Below, one piece after another: positions 7,116 to 12,135 of a stretch of DNA of 12,135 nt. The position numbers were made by a program, and so were the translations under genes. The stretch's first letter is position 1; each line of letters begins with the position of its first letter. The stretch covers positions 1-12,135 of the forward strand of contig JBIJBU010000052.1 in NCBI GenBank assembly GCA_044345075.1, given 5' to 3'. Origin of the DNA: CAIKZY01 sp044345075. Its GTDB lineage: Bacteria; Actinomycetota; Actinomycetes; S36-B12. Below the pieces are notes generated by a model that was not told the DNA's origin, searched no databases, and was given only the letters and a program-made list of their open reading frames with translations.

Positions 7116-7148
7116 TGCGGGGCACGATCGCGTTCTCGCGGCCCCGCA
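7116..7148. terminator. Strong hairpin in the 164-bp gap before the ABC/cNMP gene (terminator, attenuator or processing site)
   Basis: An 8-bp perfect outer stem (TGCGGGGC at 7116-7123, GCCCCGCA at 7141-7148) encloses a second stem CGCG/CGCG (7129-7132, 7137-7140) with a TTCT loop. One 5-nt bulge (ACGAT) separates the stems, for 12 bp in total. It lies 42 bp after the stop of the GNAT-like gene. No T-tract follows on the minus strand, so it could equally be a transcript-stability or attenuation element controlling expression of the distal gene. The rest of 7027-7190 holds only the -10-like site. Confidence 0.5.
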
Positions 7149-7190
7149 GGATTCTCGAGGGTGCGAATAAAGGCCGATCTACCGTCAGCC

Positions 7191-7916
7191 CTAGCCAACT
7201 AGATTCCGCGCACGTGCCAGTGAGCCCATCACAGCCGGATGCTCTTTCGGAAGCCCGTAATGCTCGATCAGCAGCGTCTCGAGGCACATCTGACCCAGTT
7301 CCGCGCGCTGCAACCGAGTGCCTTCCGCGATCGGAAGCACGCATGCCGAGTAGTCATCGTAAAAGTCCGGAGGACCGAACGCCGCCCAGTGAATACCGTG
7401 CTTAGGCTCTCGATACTCATCGTCGGCCACGAAGAATCCACAAGATTCCCAGCGATCAATGTGCCGTTCAGCACTTTCGAGTATGACTCCGAAAACCGTG
7501 AAGTCATATCCCTTGGCTTCAATGAGGCATAGCTCATGCATGAATCCCACGAGCTTTGACAAATACTCTCGAGGTAGATCGATTCGGGCCTGCCGGTGGA
7601 TGGCACCGAAGAGCATCATGATGACTCCGGTCACCGAGTTGACGTTCATGACCCACACGCCGCACGCAATTCCATCGCGAATCACGAGCCAGACGTGAAC
7701 GAGTTCGTCCTTGGGCGGCACTGAAGATTCGAGTTGCCGCTCGAAATCTTCGACGACATGCGCGTAGCTCGGAAAATACTCATGCATGATGTCGGCGACC
7801 TCAACCATGATGCTGTCGCGCTCTGACGCAATCAGTCTGGCGTCGAAGAGGTCAACAATCCAAAACTCGGGTACTCCGGGTACTTGCGTGAGAAACTCAG
7901 GCCTTATCGAGATCAT
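7191..7916 (-). CDS. Uncharacterised protein, putative GNAT-like acetyltransferase fold
   Basis: A 241-residue soluble protein that I do not recognise with certainty. Its middle resembles a GNAT fold: a strand with an internal Gly (VWLVIRDGIACGVWVMN), a following hydrophobic strand (GVIMMLFGAI), a basic turn (HRQARIDLPREYLSKLVGFM) where the acetyl-CoA pyrophosphate loop would be, a strand GYDFTVFGVI, and a helix-turn ending RWESCGFFVADDEY, like the 'a..fYek.GF' region. The canonical Q/RxxGxG/A loop is not intact, so activity is doubtful and it may be a binding-only relative. The C-terminal ~60 residues are extra. The gene overlaps the end of the HAMP sensor gene by 20 bp, with AGAGG upstream of its ATG, implying translational coupling and possibly a physical partnership with the sensor. 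Base composition is less GC-rich than the flanking catabolic genes. Confidence 0.5.
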   Translation of the reverse strand: MISIRPEFLTQVPGVPEFWIVDLFDARLIASERDSIMVEVADIMHEYFPSYAHVVEDFERQLESSVPPKDELVHVWLVIRDGIACGVWVMNVNSVTGVIMMLFGAIHRQARIDLPREYLSKLVGFMHELCLIEAKGYDFTVFGVILESAERHIDRWESCGFFVADDEYREPKHGIHWAAFGPPDFYDDYSACVLPIAEGTRLQRAELGQMCLETLLIEHYGLPKEHPAVMGSLARARNLVG

Positions 7917-8988
7917 CGCGCAACCTCTTGCGCATTTCCGCAGCCTTGACCGCTAGTTCGGCGAAGCTGTCGTTGTCTGTGATTTCCTTCACGGCCTCCA
8001 CCCTTCGTGTCTGATCAATCTCCACCTTGAGGCGCTGAACTTCCTGTGTAAGTGACTTCTCACGAGCAGCCACCTTGTCGGCCATGGCTCCGAATGATTC
8101 GGCAAGGTCGTACATCTCATCCGGGAACCGAGTCCGTACGAGTCCGCGAACATCCAGGTCGTACTCACCCTCAGCGATGCGAGCCGTAGCTGCCGTCAGT
8201 CGCTTAAGAGGTCGAACCAGGGCAGTGGAAAGCGCAAGCACGGTGGCGAGCAGAATGATGTAGGAGACGACCAAAACGGGGAGAACCCTGAGCAGAACGT
8301 CGCGCTTCACCTCATCGACGTACGCGAGAGGGAAGTCGACTCCAATGCCACCAACGCTCTGCCCATTCTCGTCGAGAATCGGCACGTACTGCGAAATCCA
8401 GGATCCGTACCCGTCGGAGTAGGCGGGCTGAAGAGTCGGCTCCTTCAAACCATTTTCCATCAGCGAATTGGTTTCCGCCGAACTCGTGGTCGCGATAGGC
8501 ACCTTGAAGGTGTAACCAATTTGTGGATCCAAGTAATAGCCCGACGATGCCGCTGCATACAGCTTTCCATCGACAGGGTCCTTAAAATACGCGTATGAGA
8601 GCGCGTCACCTGTTATGCGATTGATATCCACCAGACTCTTGGCCTGATCCTTATAGAGTTGGCTATCCGGATAGCCGAACCCAAATGGATTGCTCTCGTC
8701 AACCACTGCAGGAACCGTGGTCACAAGCTCCACGAATTGATCAACATTGATGGTGGTCGCTCCGCCGACCGCATAGTTCAGCAACTCCTTTTCCAGCCGT
8801 GACTGCGCGTTACTCGCACTGAACTGAAGCACAAAAATGGCAAGGAACACGAAGATCAAAGTGAACGCCGTGGCAAATGCGGTGAGGAGTTTCCACCTCA
8901 TGGCGACGCGAAGAATATGTCCTCGGGCCGCTGGAGCAACCTCGGCCTGCTGATCCTGGAGCACTTCGTTAACTGTGTTGCCGGACAT
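7897..8988 (-). CDS. Membrane sensor with extracytoplasmic Cache-like domain and HAMP, lacking an output domain
   Basis: A 363-residue protein with a ~30-residue cytoplasmic leader, TM1 at ~33-56, an extracytoplasmic region ~57-232 ending YVPILDENGQSVGGIGVDFP (the 'Y.PI.d..G..vGvlGvd' signature of Cache sensor domains), TM2 at ~233-256, and a HAMP domain at ~257-310 (LVRPLKRLTAATARIAEGEY, then FPDEMYDLAESFGAMADKV). A coiled coil follows (AAREKSLTQEVQRLKVEIDQ), then a tail RVEAVKEITDNDSFAELAVK. There is no histidine kinase, cyclase, GGDEF, phosphatase or chemotaxis output domain, so the HAMP signal must pass to another protein, most simply a cassette neighbour. It starts 3 bp after the NTT-like gene with AGGAG inside that gene's end, and overlaps the GNAT-like gene by 20 bp. 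Domain order is clear; ligand and partner are unknown. Confidence 0.88.
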   Translation of the reverse strand: MSGNTVNEVLQDQQAEVAPAARGHILRVAMRWKLLTAFATAFTLIFVFLAIFVLQFSASNAQSRLEKELLNYAVGGATTINVDQFVELVTTVPAVVDESNPFGFGYPDSQLYKDQAKSLVDINRITGDALSYAYFKDPVDGKLYAAASSGYYLDPQIGYTFKVPIATTSSAETNSLMENGLKEPTLQPAYSDGYGSWISQYVPILDENGQSVGGIGVDFPLAYVDEVKRDVLLRVLPVLVVSYIILLATVLALSTALVRPLKRLTAATARIAEGEYDLDVRGLVRTRFPDEMYDLAESFGAMADKVAAREKSLTQEVQRLKVEIDQTRRVEAVKEITDNDSFAELAVKAAEMRKRLRDDLDKA

Positions 8989-8991
8989 GGC

Positions 8992-10605
8992 TCACTCTTC
9001 TCCTAGTGCCAGGGTGCGATTCTGCTTACGCCTGCGTAGACGCCAGTTCATCAGGCTGTCTTCCCAGCCGCGCTTGACCTTGAATGCCAGTGGAATTGCG
9101 AACACGGTGATGATCGCACCCAACAGAGGTATGGCCCAGAGGTAACCGGTCAAGTATGCAATCGCCGCCAAGGGGCCAGCGATGATGAGGCCCGTGGAGA
9201 TCGGCAGGAGATCAACGATGAAGGACACGCGCGTGCGTCTTTCATCTGGGACAAGAGCTAGCGCTCCGCGACGCGCATTTTCATCGATACTCCACCTCGG
9301 AATAAACCAGCAGGCGAGCCCAAGCGCGAGAAGCGGCAGGGATTGAAGGACTATTCCCACCGCGAGAAGCAAGCCCGCCAGGACAGTCATCACCGGCAAG
9401 ATGATGAGCACGCCGGGGATGCCGATCGCCTCTTGCAGCCTTTCCGCGCAGAAGATCTGGGTGATGAGGCAGATCACGAGGGAGCCCAGCATCACTGCGC
9501 CGAAGAATGTTTGGAGAGATCCGGCATCCGAGCCCAGAAGGTCGCTTTCTCCTGTCATAAAGGACAGAAAGACGGTCATTCCACCGATGAACGTGATGAT
9601 GGAACCAAAAAGGAGCGTTCGCCATACAGGCACTCCATTAATGAAATCCGCCGCACCGGAGACTGCCTCTCGGAAGGTCTCTGACTTGTGCGAGCCCTTA
9701 GCGGCAAAGGTCCCCTTGAGTTGTCGCGGTAGCCAGATCCCGACGAAGAGACAGACGAGCGGATCGAGCACGAGAATCGTCGGAAGTGGAATCTCAATCT
9801 GACTGAAGATCGCAGGGCTTGCCGTGGCCAGAATCAGACCCGCGACCTGACCGCCGTATGTCCACGCAATGATCCAGCCGAAGATCTTGCGACCCTCAGC
9901 CACATTGAATTCATCCCCCGCGAGACTCCAGATGAGCAACGGGATGAGGAAGTTCAGCTGATCGCCCAGCAAGTAGATGATCGCCACGCTGATCACCGGG
10001 GCAATGGAGCTCCCCAGCAGGAGCAGCAAGATGATGAAACCCAGCGCATAGAACAAGGTTGCAATGCGAAGGACGGTCAGTCTTGCGTGCTGATCAACGA
10101 ATCGAAACTGAAGTACTGCGAGGAAGATCAGACCCACGCCACCTAGTGGGTAGACCCAGAAGAGTGACTGAGCGCCCGCAAGCGAAATCAACTGCGTGGC
10201 GGCTACCGTCTCGGTGAGGAAGCCGACGACCGAAACGAGCGCAAGTGCCAGCGCCATTGGCCAGGCACGCCTCTTGAGTGATACCCCACCCATGTCGGCT
10301 CGGAACTCACCGGCCTCTCGCTTTTCTACCCGAGCGACAGGTACCTCACCCGCGTCGACCCGGGCAGCGACGTCGGCCTTTCGAGTCGCAAGAAAGCCCC
10401 ATGCATCGTCGTCCGAACCAGCACTGTCACTCGGTGCAGCAGCCTTTCGGGCAGGCATCAGATCGGCGATCGACACCTTCGCCGAGGGCTCCTCGGCCTT
10501 CGGCTCGTTTGGCGGATCCGCGGAGACGCTGGACGGTTCCGGCGATGACTTGGCCTTCGAAGCCCCCAGGAAATCCCAGGGATCCTCGCCGTCGTTCTCA
10601 GCCAC
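8992..10605 (-). CDS. 12-TM nucleotide-transporter (NTT/TLC)-like or MFS-fold membrane protein with disordered N-terminal tail
   Basis: A 537-residue protein. Residues 1-112 are hydrophilic and rich in Pro, Ala, Ser and acidic residues, probably disordered. Residues ~114-510 contain about 12 hydrophobic segments, followed by a basic C-terminal tail (NWRLRRRKQNR). Two blocks resemble bacterial ATP/ADP-translocase (NTT/TLC)-family proteins: WSLAGDEFNVAEGRKIFGWI after TM4 (relatives: 'w...gD.f...egkrlFg.i') and RWSIDENARRGALALVPDER, where relatives have a similar 'E..reaL...lp...r' block. A plain MFS protein is the alternative; transport of nucleotides is not established. The GTG start at 10605 is 8 bp after the ParA stop and has only a weak Shine-Dalgarno, so translation is likely coupled. 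The tail carries a repeated D-x-W-x-FL-x3-KA motif (noted separately). Confidence 0.75.
   Translation of the reverse strand: MAENDGEDPWDFLGASKAKSSPEPSSVSADPPNEPKAEEPSAKVSIADLMPARKAAAPSDSAGSDDDAWGFLATRKADVAARVDAGEVPVARVEKREAGEFRADMGGVSLKRRAWPMALALALVSVVGFLTETVAATQLISLAGAQSLFWVYPLGGVGLIFLAVLQFRFVDQHARLTVLRIATLFYALGFIILLLLLGSSIAPVISVAIIYLLGDQLNFLIPLLIWSLAGDEFNVAEGRKIFGWIIAWTYGGQVAGLILATASPAIFSQIEIPLPTILVLDPLVCLFVGIWLPRQLKGTFAAKGSHKSETFREAVSGAADFINGVPVWRTLLFGSIITFIGGMTVFLSFMTGESDLLGSDAGSLQTFFGAVMLGSLVICLITQIFCAERLQEAIGIPGVLIILPVMTVLAGLLLAVGIVLQSLPLLALGLACWFIPRWSIDENARRGALALVPDERRTRVSFIVDLLPISTGLIIAGPLAAIAYLTGYLWAIPLLGAIITVFAIPLAFKVKRGWEDSLMNWRLRRRKQNRTLALGEE
10375..10407 (-). repeat. Second copy of the D-x-W-x-FL-x3-KA peptide motif
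   Basis: Residues 67-77 of the NTT-like protein read DAWGFLATRKA, matching DPWDFLGASKA at residues 8-18 in seven of eleven positions. It lies in the disordered N-terminal tail. A shorter degenerate version, LMPARKA, lies between them at about residues 49-55. Confidence 0.6.
10552..10584 (-). repeat. First copy of the D-x-W-x-FL-x3-KA peptide motif
   Basis: Residues 8-18 of the NTT-like protein read DPWDFLGASKA. An aromatic and hydrophobic core in a disordered acidic tail is the usual appearance of a protein-docking short linear motif. Confidence 0.6.
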
Positions 10606-10613
10606 GTCGCGTC

Positions 10614-11378
10614 TTAGGAGGTGACGCGCTCAGCGATGAGACGCACCTGCTCAGACCACGGGTGATCGGGGGTCGTCAGTGAAAACAGCCCGGCCGATGC
10701 GTTCTGCACGACTTCTTCGGCCAGGGGCAGGATCGCTGCGGTTTCTGCCGCATACGCAGCGGTCATCTGCTCGCGAAGATCATCGGTGTCAACGCCGCGG
10801 GGCACCTTGTTGACTACGAGGTACAGCGCCGGAACGCCGAGCTTGCGAGCGATATCGACCGTGACAGCCGTGCCTTGGAAGTCCTGGCGATCGGGGCGCA
10901 GGATCAGCAACAGGATGTCGCTGATGGTGATGGAGAGCAGGGTCTCCTCGTTCAGGCCCGGGTGCGTGTCGATGATCAGGTAGTCGAGCTGGAGCTCCTT
11001 GGCCAGATCTCGGAAACCGTCGTTCAGGGTGCCGACGTCGTAGCCCTCGCGAAGGACTCGTGCGATGTCGCCGGCCTTCATGCTCGAGGGAACGAGGTAG
11101 AGAGCGCCGCCGGGGGCAACCGTGGTGGTCGAGGCGATGACCGAGGTGACGTCGTGAGCGGCATCCTTGATGGGCATCTTGCCCCACAGGTAGTCGTTCA
11201 GAGTGTTCTCGAGATCGTCCGAGAAGCCGAAGAGCACGTGAATGCCGGGGCTCTGGATATCAGTGTCGATCACCGCAACCCGATGGCCCCGAGAAGCCAG
11301 CTGACCGGCCAGGTTCGAGGAGGTGTTGCTCTTGCCCGTTCCTCCGCGGAACGAGTGGATGGAGATGACGGTGGTCAC
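10614..11378 (-). CDS. MinD/ParA-family P-loop ATPase
   Basis: A 254-residue protein starting VTTVISIHSFRGGTGKSNTS. It has the deviant Walker A of the MinD/ParA/SIMIBI class (RGGTGKS, residues 11-17), except that the usual signature Lys at the first position is Arg11; Lys16 is kept. The A' region VAVIDTDIQSPGIHVLFGF and the Walker B DYLIIDTHPG (132-141) are intact. These ATPases switch between monomer and ATP-bound dimer and position cargo or proteins on DNA or membrane. A basic amphipathic C-terminal membrane helix like that of MinD is not evident, and no parB-like gene or centromere repeats are seen, so plasmid partition is unlikely. The GTG at 11378 is chosen over the longer open frame to 11522 because GAGGAG lies 6 nt upstream. 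First gene of the five-gene cassette, 8 bp before the NTT-like gene. Confidence 0.93.
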   Translation of the reverse strand: MTTVISIHSFRGGTGKSNTSSNLAGQLASRGHRVAVIDTDIQSPGIHVLFGFSDDLENTLNDYLWGKMPIKDAAHDVTSVIASTTTVAPGGALYLVPSSMKAGDIARVLREGYDVGTLNDGFRDLAKELQLDYLIIDTHPGLNEETLLSITISDILLLILRPDRQDFQGTAVTVDIARKLGVPALYLVVNKVPRGVDTDDLREQMTAAYAAETAAILPLAEEVVQNASAGLFSLTTPDHPWSEQVRLIAERVTS

Positions 11379-11384
11379 GAAGAA

Positions 11385-11390
11385 CTCCTC
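11385..11390 (-). promoter_or_regulatory. Ribosome-binding site deciding the ParA-like gene start
   Basis: GAGGAG on the minus strand lies 6 nt before the GTG at 11378. The extra 48 codons available upstream contain no family-like sequence. Confidence 0.75.
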
Positions 11391-11420
11391 GGGTGAAATC
11401 GACAAAAGGTCTGAGCGAAA

Positions 11421-11426
11421 CCTATA
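11421..11426 (-). promoter_or_regulatory. Candidate -10 element for the five-gene cassette
   Basis: TATAGG on the minus strand, in the 193-bp spacer upstream of the ParA-like gene, about 43 nt before its GTG. No convincing -35 hexamer is visible, so this is only the best AT-rich candidate. The spacer (11379-11571) also contains a short inverted repeat CCTGC-GCG-GCAGG at 11545-11557, just past the phosphatase stop, too short to call a terminator with confidence. Confidence 0.25.
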
Positions 11427-11571
11427 TCCCCCACGCCATGGCCGCAGCCACAGTCCGAACACCGAATCGGGGCATCGGGTGAATTCTGGCCCAACGAGGG
11501 ATGGACGATGGGAGTCTCGCACCGGGACTCTTGGGGTTCACGAGCCTGCGCGGCAGGACCCGTCGACGCGG

Positions 11572-12135
11572 TTACTGCTCCAGCAGGTGCTCGCGGATGG
11601 CGTCGATTTCTGCCTGAGTGAGCCCATGCTGCAGGGCCCAGCTTTCGGCATTGCCGTACTTCTGGGTCATCCGGTCAAAGAAGGCCAGCATCGTCTCGGG
11701 ATCGGAGGCGAAGAGCCAGTCGGGTGCGAACGCCAGGCCGTTCTCCTTAAAGATCGGAGCGGTGCGAATCCGTTCGAGAATGGGAGCCATGTTGGCCGTC
11801 GTCAGGTGGTAGTCATCAGCGATGACCTCGTGCTCGACACCGAGGATGTCGAGCAACATCGCGGTGACAACCCCGGTGCGATCCTTCCCCGCGGAGCAGT
11901 GATACATGATCGGATGCTGATCACGGGAGGAAATGGCACGAAGCGCTTCGATGATCGAGTCACCGTTGATCTCAAGCTGACCCATGTAGTCATCGATGAG
12001 ATTGTCGAATGCCCCCGCATCGATTTGCTCCTGATTGACTCCCGAGAGCGGCTGCATCGGGAAGTTGACGATGGTCACCGACTCGTCCTTAAGGACGTAA
12101 CCATCGCGCTCAAGCTCAATCGCGCTTCGAAGATC
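11572..12135 (-). CDS. Protein tyrosine/dual-specificity phosphatase, C-terminal part (runs off right edge)
   Basis: The frame is open from the stop at 11572 to the window edge (187 codons before the stop), beginning DLRSAIELERDG. That is the 'DLRs..E..r.G' block of the Y_phosphatase3-type tyrosine phosphatases, so a GTG at 12078 is internal and not the start. The catalytic P-loop is HCSAGKDRTG, with the Cys nucleophile, Arg and an intact CxxxxxRT/S pattern; the Lys before the Asp is typical of bacterial members with both phosphotyrosine and phosphoinositide activity. The C-terminal helices (APILERIRTAP; ETMLAFFDRMTQKYG; LTQAEIDAIREHLLE) match the family's cap and tail. The true N-terminus is outside the window. 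It is co-directional with the ParA-like gene but separated by 193 bp, so it is probably a separate unit. Confidence 0.9.
   Translation of the reverse strand, partial: DLRSAIELERDGYVLKDESVTIVNFPMQPLSGVNQEQIDAGAFDNLIDDYMGQLEINGDSIIEALRAISSRDQHPIMYHCSAGKDRTGVVTAMLLDILGVEHEVIADDYHLTTANMAPILERIRTAPIFKENGLAFAPDWLFASDPETMLAFFDRMTQKYGNAESWALQHGLTQAEIDAIREHLLEQ

Noticed and set aside
6070..7170. 366-codon open frame on the plus strand
   Set aside because: It lies antisense to the ABC/cNMP gene, has a composition rich in His, Asp, Arg and Gln without any recognisable domain, and runs across the intergenic hairpin. Typical shadow frame of a GC-rich gene.
10614..11378. Plasmid or chromosome partition locus (parAB)
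   Set aside because: No ParB-like gene, no parS-like repeats, and the neighbours are membrane and sensor genes.
10875..11396. 173-codon plus-strand frame opposite the ParA-like gene
   Set aside because: Shadow frame: the opposite strand carries intact Walker motifs and a good ribosome-binding site.
11545..11557. Short inverted repeat after the phosphatase gene as a terminator
   Set aside because: Only a 5-bp stem with a 3-nt loop and no T-tract; such repeats are expected by chance in GC-rich DNA.

Overview
The window reads as chromosomal DNA of a high-GC Gram-positive-type bacterium, most likely an Actinomycetota member. The basis is high GC in most genes, GTG starts, a Rieske / SnoaL-like / SDR / PPOX catabolic gene set typical of actinobacteria, and a MinD/ParA-like ATPase family. 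I cannot place it to genus. No tRNA, rRNA, CRISPR array, insertion sequence or phage gene was seen.

Region 1 (1-3180, minus strand) is a compact operon transcribed right to left. It encodes a SnoaL/NTF2-fold protein, a PEP-utilising-type protein with a phosphohistidine swivelling domain but no ATP-grasp domain, a histidine phosphatase that overlaps it by 4 bp, and the N-terminus of a Rieske-type ring-hydroxylating oxygenase alpha subunit that runs off the left edge. Region 2 (3332-4675, plus strand) is divergent from it: a PPOX-fold flavin/F420-type protein, then a short-chain dehydrogenase. The divergent spacer at 3181-3331 holds a partly palindromic AT-rich site. Together these genes look like part of a degradation or detoxification pathway for an aromatic or polycyclic compound; the substrate cannot be read from the sequence.

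Region 3 (4720-11378, minus strand) is the most unusual part. It is a co-directional five-gene cassette, in transcription order: a MinD/ParA-like ATPase; a 12-TM nucleotide-transporter (NTT/TLC)-like protein with a disordered N-terminal tail carrying a repeated motif; a double-TM sensor with a Cache-like extracytoplasmic domain and HAMP but no output domain; a putative GNAT-fold protein; and an ABC-exporter-like protein whose nucleotide-binding domain has lost every catalytic motif, fused to a cyclic-nucleotide-binding domain and a probable winged-helix tail. The first four genes are 8 bp apart, 3 bp apart and overlapping by 20 bp. The fifth follows a 164-bp gap containing a strong hairpin. 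No gene encodes an obvious working ABC transporter, kinase or cyclase. This suggests a membrane-anchored sensing complex organised by a ParA-type switch, built from degenerate transporter folds. That function is inference.

Region 4 (11572-12135, minus strand) is the C-terminal part of a protein tyrosine/dual-specificity phosphatase with an intact HCSAGKDRTG active site, running off the right edge.
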